The position numbers were made by a program, and so were the translations under genes. This document shows, in pieces, positions 46,563 through 54,518 of a stretch of DNA of 64,000 bases. Positions within the stretch are counted from its first letter, which is position 1; the number at the start of each line of letters is the position of its first letter. Source of the stretch: CBDIHH01 sp965279095 (GTDB taxonomy: Bacteria > Pseudomonadota > Alphaproteobacteria > Caulobacterales > Caulobacteraceae); contig CBDIHH010000003.1 of NCBI GenBank assembly GCA_965279095.1, forward strand, positions 1 to 64,000, in the 5' to 3' direction. The notes below the pieces were generated by a model, which was given only the letters and a program-made list of their open reading frames with translations, was not told the DNA's origin and made no database searches.

Positions 46563-47447
46563 ATGACGCAGTTTCGGCCCAGCCGCCGGCTCAGCCTCGG
46601 CCTCATGGCGGGGGCGGCGGGGCTCGCCGCCGGGGGCTCGGCCGCGGCCGCGCCCCGCTTTGACCTCGCCGATCCCAAGACCCGCATGGAAGCCTATGTG
46701 CGGATGCGCGCCCGCCTCGACGGGGTGCAGACCTTCATGCCCTACAAGGGCACCATCTTCGGCAAGATGGAGGGACGCGCCGCCGTGCCCGTGTTCGACG
46801 TGGAGGGCTTCAGCTGGGCCCGCGCCACCCGCCAGCCCGACGGGAATTATCGAATGGACGGGGTTGAGGCCGGCTATTTCCTCGATCGGGAGACGCATCA
46901 GCCCCTGGACACATGGGTCAATCCCCTCAACGGCCTGACCTGCAAGGCCAAGCACTACCGGTCCTATTCCCACGCCATCGTCACCCCGGCGGGGCTGCAG
47001 CCCATCCGCGAAGGGCCCCTGGCCGCGGGCATCGAGATGAGCGCCAACACCGGCGAGCCGACGGTGATGAACGGCACGGTGTGGATGCACGAGGACCTGA
47101 TCGGCACCTTCCCCAACCGTCCCAAGGCCGACTTCGCCGATCCCCTGGAGTATTTCGGCCCGACCCTGACGGCGACCTCCCTGGCCACGTGGTCGGCCAG
47201 CCTCGCCGACCTCGCCAACCCGAAGATGGCCTTCGTTCCGACCCTGCTCTCCTACCAGACCATGGGCAGCTGGCGGCCGTTCATGCGCATGGGCTCGGCC
47301 CCCGGCCTGATCAGCTGGCGCATGTTCGGCCAGAAGGCCGAGACCATCGACGGGGTCCCCAAGGCCCTGCGCGACCGGGTGATGGCCCAGTATCCGGACT
47401 TCCTGACCCGGGAGAAGGCCGAGGCCCCCAAGATCATCGGTACCTGA
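46563..47447 (+). CDS. DUF1838 protein 2, Tat-exported candidate
   Basis: 294 residues, 13 bp after copy 1. N-terminus FRPSRRLSLGLMAGAAGLAAGGSAAAA (twin-arginine type). DUF1838 hallmarks: FDLADPKTRMEAYVRMRARLDG, GTIFGKMEG..VPVFDVEGFSWAR, AGYFLDRETHQPLDTWVNPLNGL, and WRPFMRMGSAPGLISWRMFGQKAE. Probably periplasmic. The NP-G motif around the D-x-E/K-T-G turn is shared by all three copies. The 142-bp repeats begin 20 bp after its stop. Confidence 0.88.
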   Translation: MTQFRPSRRLSLGLMAGAAGLAAGGSAAAAPRFDLADPKTRMEAYVRMRARLDGVQTFMPYKGTIFGKMEGRAAVPVFDVEGFSWARATRQPDGNYRMDGVEAGYFLDRETHQPLDTWVNPLNGLTCKAKHYRSYSHAIVTPAGLQPIREGPLAAGIEMSANTGEPTVMNGTVWMHEDLIGTFPNRPKADFADPLEYFGPTLTATSLATWSASLADLANPKMAFVPTLLSYQTMGSWRPFMRMGSAPGLISWRMFGQKAETIDGVPKALRDRVMAQYPDFLTREKAEAPKIIGT

Positions 47448-47467
47448 GCACGGCGGCATATCTCGTG

Positions 47468-47890
47468 ATCCTCCCCCGCTCTTGGCGGGGGAGGTGGGCC
47501 CCCGCTGCAAAGCGGGGGGTCGGAGGGGGCGAGCGGCGGCGCGACGGTTCGCCCCCTCAGTCGCTCCGCGACAGCTCCCCCGCGAAGAACGGGGGAGCAT
47601 AAGGGTCTAATCCTCCACCGCTCTTGGCGGGGGAGGTGGGCCCCCGCTGCAAAGCGGGGGGTCGGAGGGGGCGAGCGGCGGCGCGACGGTTTGCCCCCTC
47701 AGTCCCGTTGGGACAGCTCCCCCGCGAAGAACGGGGGAGCATAAGGGTCTAATCCTCCACCGCTCTTGGCGGGGGAGGTGGGGCCCCGCTGCAAAGCGGG
47801 GGGTCGGAGGGGGCCAGCGGCGGCGCGACGGTTCGCCCCCTCAGTCCCTTTGGGACAGCTTCCCCGTTACACGGGGGAGCATTAGGGCCG
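47468..47890. repeat. Three tandem 142-bp palindromic repeats
   Basis: Unit starts at 47468, 47610 and 47752 give a period of exactly 142 bp. Each unit holds ATCCTCC.CCGCTCTTGGCGG, GGCCCCCGCTGCAAAGCGGGG, a spacer with GGCGGCGCGACGGTT, and a final hairpin GCTCCCCC..GGGGGAGC. Unit 2 and unit 1 are almost identical; unit 3 is slightly diverged. The same family occurs at 21791-22045. The rest of the 584-bp gap (47891-48031) holds only the leader of the next gene, with GAGGAGG at its end. Confidence 0.92.
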
Positions 47891-48031
47891 GAGATCTGCT
47901 GGCAATGGGAGCTTACGGCGCCGACGACGGCATCCACTGATCGGACACCGCCGGTATCCGGCTCATGGCCGGCGACGGGTTGTGTGATTGTCTGGGATTC
48001 GGGCCGGCTAGCCGCTGGCGAGGAGGCGTCC

Positions 48032-48940
48032 ATGGGCCATGCCACCGCCGGATACCCGCGCAGGCAAGTGCTCGCTGTCCTCGGCCTGGGCGGTGCGGCG
48101 GCCCTCGGCGCCAGCGGCGCTGCCCGCTCCGCTCCGAGCCTCGATCTGAAGGATCCGGTCAAGGCGCTCGAAGCCTACATCAAGCTGCGCGGCTCCACCG
48201 CGGAGGAGACCACCTACTGCCAGTATGACGGCGACATCTTCCTGTCGCGGGCGGCCGAGGACAACATCCCTCTGGTGGGCTTTCGCGGCATCACCAAGTC
48301 GCACTGGAAGCCGGACGGGGCGGGTGGCTTCGTCAATCGCGACTACGATGTCGGTATCTTCGTCGATCACAAGACGGGCGAGCCGCTGAAGACCTGGCGC
48401 AATCCGCTATCCGGCGAGATGGTCGAGGTCGCGCCCTACATCAGCGGCCCGAGCGGCGCCCACCACAGGCCGGGCGCTGGGGTGAATGACCCCTATGGGG
48501 GCGTGGGCGGACGGTGGGGTGTGGTCGGCGATAGCGTCTGGATCTCCAACGCCACCGTTCTGTCCTGGCCCAACAGCCTTTCGCCGACCCTGCATCCCAA
48601 GGCGTGGAGCGGACCCCGACTGATGACGTCCATGACCACGACCTATACGGGACGCGTCTCCGACGTCCTCGACCCGGCGCAGAAGAAGGTCCGCGCGGGC
48701 CTGGTGTGGAACGACCTGCTGTCGCCAAGTCCGTGGATGCGGATGGGCCAACGTCCGGTGATGTGCGACTGGCGGATGATCGGCGCCAAGGCCATGAGCG
48801 CGGGCGAACTGACCCCCTCGGTGGTCGCTGAAGTGGATGCGGTGTTCGACGGGTTCATCGCCCGCGACGCGGTGTGGACGACGGAGTCCGGCGGCTGGAC
48901 CCAGTACCGGGACAAGTATCCGAACGGAGAGCAACCATGA
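48032..48940 (+). CDS. DUF1838 protein 3, Tat-exported candidate
   Basis: 302 residues from ATG 48032 with GAGGAGG upstream. N-terminus GYPRRQVLAVLGLGGAAALGASGAARS (Arg pair and hydrophobic stretch). DUF1838 features: LDLKDPVKALEAYIKLRGSTAEETTY, YDGDIFLSRAAEDNIPLVGFRG, VGIFVDHKTGEPLKTWRNPLSGEMVEV. It overlaps the flavin oxidase start by 4 bp (ATGA), so the pair is coupled. The repeat array separates it from copies 1 and 2 and may split the operon. Confidence 0.88.
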   Translation: MGHATAGYPRRQVLAVLGLGGAAALGASGAARSAPSLDLKDPVKALEAYIKLRGSTAEETTYCQYDGDIFLSRAAEDNIPLVGFRGITKSHWKPDGAGGFVNRDYDVGIFVDHKTGEPLKTWRNPLSGEMVEVAPYISGPSGAHHRPGAGVNDPYGGVGGRWGVVGDSVWISNATVLSWPNSLSPTLHPKAWSGPRLMTSMTTTYTGRVSDVLDPAQKKVRAGLVWNDLLSPSPWMRMGQRPVMCDWRMIGAKAMSAGELTPSVVAEVDAVFDGFIARDAVWTTESGGWTQYRDKYPNGEQP

Positions 48941-50370
48941 CCTCGTCCTTCTCGCGCCGCGGCGCCATCGGCGCCGGCCTCGCCGCCCTTGCCGCCGGCC
49001 CGGCGCTGGCCGCCGACCGGGCGGATGTGGTGGTGATCGGCGCGGGTTTGTCGGGGCTGAACGCGGCCATGCTGCTGCGAGAGCAGGGCCTGAGCGTGAT
49101 CGTGCTGGAGGGCTCGGGCCGGGTCGGGGGGCGGCTGCTCACCGCCGACGGCGTGCCCACCCGCCCCGAATACGGCGCCAGCCAGATCGGCCGCTCCTAC
49201 GCCCACATCAAGGACGTGGTCGCCCGGCTGGGGCTGAAGATGGTGACCGAGGACCGCAAGATCCTGCCGTTCTCCTACCATGTGAATGGACAGATGGTCC
49301 GGGCCGAGGACTGGGCGGCGTCCGCCGCCAACCGCACCGTCGGCAAGGAGCGGGACATCCCGCCGGTGATGCTGTCCGGCCGGCTGATCCAGGCGGTCAA
49401 CGACCTGGACTCGCCGACCGCCTGGCTGGAGCCGAGATTCAAGGGCCACGACATCTCGATCCGCCAGCTGCTCGTCCGCAGCGGGGCCTCCCCCGAGGCC
49501 ATTCGGCTGAGCGACCTGGCCGTCGGTTACGGGGTGGACAAGGGGTCCGCCCTGTCGGTGATGCAGGAGCAGTATCGCACCAACGCCGATATCGCCTTCG
49601 CCAAGTCCGCCCCTGACGTCCCGCCCATCCTGAACATCGACGGCGGCGTCTCGCGCCTGACCGAGGCAATGGCGGCCAGCCTCGGCGAAGCGGTGCGGAC
49701 GGGCAAGGTCGTCTCGGCGATCGACATGACCGACCCGAAGCGGGCGCAGGTGACCTGCGCCGACGGCAGCCGCTATGACGCCGCCTTCGTGGTCGCGGCC
49801 ATCCCCTTCGGCCTGTTGCGTCGGATCTCGGTGACCCCCGAGTTCCAGGGCGCCCAGGCGCAGGCGGTGCGCGCCATGCCCCAGGCTCAGACCACGCGGG
49901 CCTTCGGCGTGGTCTCCGAACCCTATTGGGAGGCGGACGGCCTCGGCGGCTCGCTGTTCACCGACGGGGCGATCCCCATGGTTTGGGCCCTGGGCAAGGG
50001 CCCCCGCAGCGCCGAGCAGAACCGGATCACCTTCATCCTCACCGGCGCCGCCGCCGAACGGATGGGGCCGATGGCGCCCGCCGAGGCCAAGGCCTTCCTG
50101 CTCGCCGAACTGGCCAGGGTGCAGCCCTCGTCCCAGGGCAAGGTCACCATCCACGGCTATCACGACTGGTCGCGCTCGCCCCTGATCGGGGGCTGCCGCC
50201 ACTATTTCGCGCCGGGCCAGGTCACCGCCTTTGGCCGGGCGATGATCGTGCCCTGGCGCCGCCTGCACCTGGCCGGCGAGCACACCCGCCGGGTCGATTT
50301 CGGCATGGAGGCGGCCATGGAGAGCGGCGAGCGCGCCGCCGTGGAAATCCTGGAGCGGGCGTCTAGCTGA
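48937..50370 (+). CDS. Flavin amine oxidase, exported candidate
   Basis: 477 residues. N-terminus SSFSRRGAIGAGLAALAAGPALAA is twin-arginine-like. An FAD-binding motif VVVIGAGLSGLNAAMLLREQG follows, then GRVGGRLLTADG, and the C-terminal flavin site LAGEHTRRVDFGMEAAMESGERAA. It belongs to the monoamine/polyamine oxidase group, uses oxygen and would release peroxide; the substrate is unknown. Folded FAD enzymes need Tat rather than Sec, which fits the signal. It is coupled to DUF1838 copy 3, and its end overlaps phyH by 8 bp. Confidence 0.9.
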   Translation: MTSSFSRRGAIGAGLAALAAGPALAADRADVVVIGAGLSGLNAAMLLREQGLSVIVLEGSGRVGGRLLTADGVPTRPEYGASQIGRSYAHIKDVVARLGLKMVTEDRKILPFSYHVNGQMVRAEDWAASAANRTVGKERDIPPVMLSGRLIQAVNDLDSPTAWLEPRFKGHDISIRQLLVRSGASPEAIRLSDLAVGYGVDKGSALSVMQEQYRTNADIAFAKSAPDVPPILNIDGGVSRLTEAMAASLGEAVRTGKVVSAIDMTDPKRAQVTCADGSRYDAAFVVAAIPFGLLRRISVTPEFQGAQAQAVRAMPQAQTTRAFGVVSEPYWEADGLGGSLFTDGAIPMVWALGKGPRSAEQNRITFILTGAAAERMGPMAPAEAKAFLLAELARVQPSSQGKVTIHGYHDWSRSPLIGGCRHYFAPGQVTAFGRAMIVPWRRLHLAGEHTRRVDFGMEAAMESGERAAVEILERASS

Positions 50371-51310
50371 GATAGCCCAGGAAGGCGTTCGGATCGGCGC
50401 TGACGGCCGCGAGCAGGCCTTCGTGGGCGGGGGTGAGGTTGTCCTTGGTCGGGGCCAGTTCGTCGTAGTCCCGGCGCAGCCAGCCGATCGGGTCCTGGCC
50501 CTCGATCCAGCCGAGGTTGGGGCGGTGCAGCTGGTAGCCCAGCAGGCGCTGCAGACGTTCGGGCAGGGCGCGCGCCACCTCCGGCGGGGTCGACAACAGC
50601 AGCTTCTCGGCCGGGGCCAGCCAGGCCAGGCGGTAGCTGATCACCACCCCGCGTCGCACGGCGGTCGAGGCGTTGCCGCCGCCCCCGTGCAGCACCCCGC
50701 CCAGCCACAGGATCACCGAGCCGGCCGGGGCGACGGCGGCGATGGCCTCGCCCGGGGCCGGCTCGCGATCCCGCGGCCAGCGGTGGCTGCCCGGGATCAG
50801 GCGGGTGGCGCCGTTCTCGGCGGTGAAGTCGTCGATGGCCCACATGGCGTTGGCCATGATCTCGACGGTGTTGGCGAAGGGCCACAGGTCCTCGTCGCGG
50901 TGCAGGAACTGCGGCGCCTCGCCCGGCTCGATGGCGATGGCCTGGGTCAGGTTCAGCTCGATCGCGTCGCAGGCGGGGGCGGCCGGGTCGCCCTTAAGCA
51001 GGGTCTCCAGGGCCGGCAGCACCACCGGATCGATGGCCAGGTCGCCCGCGGCGCGGCTTTTGGCGAACAGGCCCGAAAAACGCCGGGTGCTGCGGCCGAA
51101 GAACTCGCCCTCGCCGTGGAAGGCGGCGGCGAACCAGGGCGCCAGCTCGCCGCGCAGGTCCGCCAGTCGGGCGGCGTCCAGGGCGTTCTCGACGATCAGC
51201 ACCCCGTGCTCACGCAGCAGGGCCACCGCCTCGGCGGGGTCGACGTCGGGACCCACGCGGGGCAGGCGGGCGGGCGGGGCTTGGGCGATATCGCGCAGCA
51301 CGATGGCCAT
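50363..51310 (-). CDS. Phytanoyl-CoA dioxygenase (PhyH) family protein
   Basis: 315 residues from ATG 51310. Fe(II)/2-oxoglutarate oxygenase fold: the HxD metal ligands lie in QFLHRDED, GSHRWPRD follows, and the distal His is likely in LGGVLHGGGGNAS. ATRLIPGSH is typical of the family. It follows luxI by 68 bp on the same strand, so it is probably expressed with it. A PhyH gene next to luxI/luxR is, as I recall, common in sphingomonads; its role in signalling is not known. Confidence 0.87.
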   Translation of the reverse strand: MAIVLRDIAQAPPARLPRVGPDVDPAEAVALLREHGVLIVENALDAARLADLRGELAPWFAAAFHGEGEFFGRSTRRFSGLFAKSRAAGDLAIDPVVLPALETLLKGDPAAPACDAIELNLTQAIAIEPGEAPQFLHRDEDLWPFANTVEIMANAMWAIDDFTAENGATRLIPGSHRWPRDREPAPGEAIAAVAPAGSVILWLGGVLHGGGGNASTAVRRGVVISYRLAWLAPAEKLLLSTPPEVARALPERLQRLLGYQLHRPNLGWIEGQDPIGWLRRDYDELAPTKDNLTPAHEGLLAAVSADPNAFLGYLS

Positions 51311-51378
51311 GGCGGTCTCCGGGCGGAACCTTGGGGGGAGGGGGTGGGGCCGCGGGTCTGCCCGCGGCCCCCGGCGGC

Positions 51379-52185
51379 CTAGTGGGTGATCTGGCGGCCG
51401 CGCCACTGCACGGCGAGGCGGTCGATCATCGCCAGAAGCTGATCCTCGGACACCTTGTCCTGCAGGGCGGCGGTGTCGCGCACCAGGTCGGCGAAGGCGC
51501 ACAGAGCCTCGGCCGGCAGGCGCTGGGCCTTGAGCAGTTCGTAGATCTCCGCCTCGGTGACGATGGGGCGGGGGGGATTGTCGGCGACGATGATCGAGCC
51601 CTCGATGGCCAGGGCCTCGCGGGCGTCCTGCAGCAGGTCGCGCGACACCGGGATGTCGACGCCGATCATCTCGCCCTCGGGGTAGGCGTCCGGCAGGCCG
51701 AGCGGCTTGAGCTTCCAGGGGAAGCGCATGGCCTGGGGCAGCAGATAGGTGTCGATGATGCCCACCAGGCGGCTGACCCCGTGGTCGACGGCCGCCTCCA
51801 TGCTGGCCAGGAACACCTCGTCGCGGCGGCGCAGGCCCGAGCGGGTGCGGAACTTGCGGGTCGAGAAGATGCGGCTGATCTCCCAGCAGTCGGCGGCCTT
51901 GCATGGCGCCGTCTGGGGATGGATGAGCTGGGGGAAGACATCGGCGACGATGCATTTGTCGTCGGTGGGGCGGGCCCGCATGCTGACCCCCACATGGCCC
52001 TCGTCGTCGAGGGCCAGGAAATACAGGGTGCGGTCGTCGTCGCTGTCGTCGTACTCGCCGCCGTCGCGCACATTCATCTGCGACCAGCCGCGTTCGTCGA
52101 CGAAATGCACGCGCCGCAGCTGGTGCATCTCCTCCAGCTGAGACTTGTAGAGATGCCGGTTGTCCTTGCCCACCAGATGGATCAT
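51379..52185 (-). CDS. luxI: Acyl-homoserine-lactone synthase, LuxI family
   Basis: 268 residues from ATG 52185 with AGGAGG five bases upstream. LuxI invariants are present: Arg in QLRRVHFVDERGWS, the acidic EYDDSDDDRTLYFLALDD stretch, Arg in SMRARPT, and Glu/Arg in CWEISRIF. It makes an acyl-homoserine lactone from SAM and acyl-ACP or acyl-CoA; the chain cannot be predicted. It is about 50-60 residues longer than classic LuxI because of a C-terminal helical extension (TEAEIYELLKAQRLPAEALC onward). It lies directly downstream of luxR behind a lux-box-like dyad. Confidence 0.93.
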   Translation of the reverse strand: MIHLVGKDNRHLYKSQLEEMHQLRRVHFVDERGWSQMNVRDGGEYDDSDDDRTLYFLALDDEGHVGVSMRARPTDDKCIVADVFPQLIHPQTAPCKAADCWEISRIFSTRKFRTRSGLRRRDEVFLASMEAAVDHGVSRLVGIIDTYLLPQAMRFPWKLKPLGLPDAYPEGEMIGVDIPVSRDLLQDAREALAIEGSIIVADNPPRPIVTEAEIYELLKAQRLPAEALCAFADLVRDTAALQDKVSEDQLLAMIDRLAVQWRGRQITH

Positions 52186-52232
52186 GTCAGCCTCCTGAAC
52201 GTCTGGAGGTGAGGTACCCTCTAGGCTGGGGG

Positions 52233-52991
52233 CTAACGACCCCTCTGATTAGGGGGGTTGACCGAGAGCCAGCCTCGGACAGTGGCAAGGACGGTGGCCT
52301 GGACCCGAGAGCGAACGCCGATCTTCTTCTTGGCGTTCTCTACGTGGGCGTGCACCGTTGCTTCGGATATACCTAAGATTTCGCTGATATCCCAGTCTGA
52401 TTTTCCCTCCGCCACCCAGCGCAGACATTCGGTCTCGCGCCGGGTCAGGGGCGTGCGGGTCTCCACATCCTCGACCACTTCCAGCAGCTTGACGCCCTCG
52501 AACACATAGACGGTGGCCAGGGCGTGCAGGGTGGGGCGGGCGGCGGGGTCGAACCGGGGATGGGGACTGGTCAGGCGCACCCCATAGAACTCGCCGCCCC
52601 CGCCCAGCACCGGCACCACGAACCCCTCGCGGGCGTCGGCGTCGGCGGCCTCTTGCAGGATGTCATTGGCCTCCTTGCTCAGCTCGCCCTGGCTCATGTC
52701 GGACCAGGTGAAGGGGCCGGGGGCGCGGAAGATCTGGCTGATGCAGGCGTCGAACTTCAGATAGCCGCGCTCCAGGTAATATTCGTCCCACGAGCGGTTG
52801 GAGCGGCCGAACAGCACCCGCGGCGAGGGCGCCGATCCGGGCTTGGCGATCAGGGTGCAGGAGAAGCGGTCGAAGCCGAAGGCTCCCACGGCGCGGCCGA
52901 AGCCCTCCTGCAGCGCCTCGAGGTTGGTGTATTCGGTGGCCTTCTGGAGGAACTCCCACGCCGGGGCGTAGGGAGAGGCGTCTAAACCCAA
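52233..52991 (-). CDS. luxR: LuxR-family autoinducer-responsive regulator
   Basis: 252 residues from TTG 52991; no ATG lies nearby. The autoinducer-binding domain has SWDEYYLERGYLKFDACISQ (Trp, Tyr and Asp of the pocket; the Pro after Asp is Ala) and GPFTWSDM with the conserved Trp. The C-terminal LuxR HTH is LTRRETECLRWVAEGKSDWDISEILGISEATVHAHVENAKKKI. The TTG overlaps the end of the XRE gene upstream, so translation is probably coupled. It is expected to activate luxI. Confidence 0.92.
   Translation of the reverse strand: MGLDASPYAPAWEFLQKATEYTNLEALQEGFGRAVGAFGFDRFSCTLIAKPGSAPSPRVLFGRSNRSWDEYYLERGYLKFDACISQIFRAPGPFTWSDMSQGELSKEANDILQEAADADAREGFVVPVLGGGGEFYGVRLTSPHPRFDPAARPTLHALATVYVFEGVKLLEVVEDVETRTPLTRRETECLRWVAEGKSDWDISEILGISEATVHAHVENAKKKIGVRSRVQATVLATVRGWLSVNPPNQRGR
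52239..52258 (-). promoter_or_regulatory. lux-box-like operator before luxI
   Basis: ACCCCTCTGATTAGGGGGGT matches its own reverse complement at 16 of 20 positions, the size and A/T-centred shape of a lux box. It lies in the last codons of luxR, 54 nt upstream of the luxI ATG. A CTAGAG sequence between them could be the -10 element. It is the expected LuxR binding site for autoinduction. Confidence 0.7.
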
Positions 52992-53416
52992 TGGCGCATC
53001 TCCCGCGCGTCGCCCGCGGCCAGAGGCGGGACGCCGGGGCGGGGCCCGCCGCCGTCCTCATGCAACAGGGACAGAAGGGCGCGCCGCAACCGGGGCGAGT
53101 GGATCGCGGTGAAGTCGTCCACCAGGCCGGTCATCACCGGGACCGCGCCGGTTTCGTCGTGGAAGCGGTCGCGCGCGTGGCGGGGCGGCAGGACGCCGTC
53201 CGCGGCGAGGCGGGCGATGCGCGCCACCAGGGACGCCGGCGCCCGCTGGACGCCGCGCTCGATATCCTGAACCTGCTGGACGGTCAGGCCGAGATGATGG
53301 GCCAGTTCGGCCTGACTGAGGCCCAGGGCGCAGCGCTGCCGCCGCACCAGGTCGCCAAAGGCTTGATCGATCGACTCGAACACGACGGCTGCGTCTCCGG
53401 CCAGGCTAGGCTTCAC
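52982..53416 (-). CDS. XRE-family helix-turn-helix protein
   Basis: 144 residues if GTG 53416 is the start; GTG 53383 is an alternative, and the frame is open further upstream to 53542. FGDLVRRQRCALGLSQAELAHHLGLTVQQVQDIERGVQRAP is a clear Cro/CI helix-turn-helix, followed by a helical C-terminal region with no motif. Its stop overlaps the luxR start, which places it as first gene of an xre-luxR-luxI-phyH transcription unit. It may add a second input to the quorum circuit. Confidence 0.8.
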   Translation of the reverse strand: MKPSLAGDAAVVFESIDQAFGDLVRRQRCALGLSQAELAHHLGLTVQQVQDIERGVQRAPASLVARIARLAADGVLPPRHARDRFHDETGAVPVMTGLVDDFTAIHSPRLRRALLSLLHEDGGGPRPGVPPLAAGDAREMRHWV

Positions 53417-53465
53417 AGTGGCCCAATCTAGCAGGTTGAAACGCGGTTGCCGACCCGGCGTTGCG

Positions 53466-54470
53466 TCAGGCCGCCTGGGCGTGGGCGAGTCCGGCGGCCT
53501 CAGCGGCGATCTCGAACGACCGCACCCGGGCGGCGTGGTCAAAGATCTGGGCCGTGATCATCAGCTCGTCGGCGCCGTGGCGCTCGGCGAAGTCGGCCAT
53601 GCCCCGCGCCACGGTCTCGCGCGAGCCCACCACCGAGCGCGACAGCACCTCGTCGAGCATCCCGCGCAGGGCGGGGTCGATCTGGGCGGCGAGGTCGTCC
53701 ACCGGCGGCGACAGCTGGCCCGGCCGGCCGGTGCGAAGGCGGATGAACGACTGCTGGATGGAGGTGAACAGCCGCGCCGCCTCGGCGTCGGTATCGGCGG
53801 CGACCACGTTCAGGCCGAGCATCAGATAGGGCTTGTCGAGCCACTGGGAGGGGCGGAACTGCGACCGGTAGATGGCGGCGGCCTGGCTCAGCATCTCGGG
53901 GGCGAAGTGCGAGGCGAAGGCGTAGGGCAGGCCCAGCATGGCCGCCAGCTGGGCGCCGTAGGTGGAGGAGCCGAGGATCCACACGGGCACCTTCAACCCC
54001 ATGCCCGGCACGGCGCGGACCCGTTGGCCGGGCTCGGCCGGCTCGAAATAGGCGATCAGCTCCATCACGTCGTGCGGGAACCGGTCGATGTCGCCGGCCA
54101 GGGTGCGGCGCAGGGCCTGGGCGGTGACCTGGTCGGTCCCCGGGGCGCGCCCGACCCCCAGGTCGATGCGCCCTGGATAAAGGGCCGCCAGGGTGCCGAA
54201 CTGCTCGGCGATCACCAGGGGGGCGTGGTTGGGCAGCATCACCCCGCCCGAGCCCAGGCGGATCGTCCGCGTGCCCTGTCCGACATAGGAGAGGGCCACG
54301 GCGGTGGCGGCGCTGGCGATGCCGACCATGTTGTGGTGCTCGGCCAGCCAGAAGCGGTGGTAGCCGAAGCGTTCGGCGGCGGCGGCGAGGTCGCGGCTGT
54401 TGCGCAGCGCCTGGCCGGCGTCGCCGCCTTCGACGATGGGCGACAGATCGAGGACGGATAAGGGGACCAT
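53466..54470 (-). CDS. LLM-class flavin oxidoreductase
   Basis: 334 residues from ATG 54470 (MVPLSVLDLSPIVEGG). RFGYHRFWLAEHHNMVGIASAATAVALSYV, GSGGVMLPNHAPLVIAEQFGTLAALYPGRIDLGVGRAPGTD and VPVWILGSSTYGAQLAA are typical of the MsnO8/YhbW-type LLM group, often without a known substrate. FMN-dependent, cytoplasmic. It stands alone, 50 bp from the XRE gene; membership of the quorum unit is doubtful. Confidence 0.9.
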   Translation of the reverse strand: MVPLSVLDLSPIVEGGDAGQALRNSRDLAAAAERFGYHRFWLAEHHNMVGIASAATAVALSYVGQGTRTIRLGSGGVMLPNHAPLVIAEQFGTLAALYPGRIDLGVGRAPGTDQVTAQALRRTLAGDIDRFPHDVMELIAYFEPAEPGQRVRAVPGMGLKVPVWILGSSTYGAQLAAMLGLPYAFASHFAPEMLSQAAAIYRSQFRPSQWLDKPYLMLGLNVVAADTDAEAARLFTSIQQSFIRLRTGRPGQLSPPVDDLAAQIDPALRGMLDEVLSRSVVGSRETVARGMADFAERHGADELMITAQIFDHAARVRSFEIAAEAAGLAHAQAA

Positions 54471-54518
54471 GGAGGGAATATAGGGAGGGCGGGCGGCGAT
54501 GCGAACCCTTCTTCCAGA

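Noticed and set aside
47468..47890. Direct repeats considered as a CRISPR array
   Set aside because: The period is 142 bp, units are contiguous with no unique spacers, and no cas genes are present.
52384..52391. CTGATATC inside luxR considered as another site of the LysR regulon
   Set aside because: It lies in the helix-turn-helix codons of luxR with no promoter spacing (no TTGAC 27 nt on), so it is probably coincidental.
53466..54470. LLM enzyme considered as part of the quorum-sensing operon
   Set aside because: Same strand and only 50 bp upstream of the XRE start, but the family is common and unlinked to AHL systems, and the 53416 start itself is uncertain. No evidence either way, so it is not merged.
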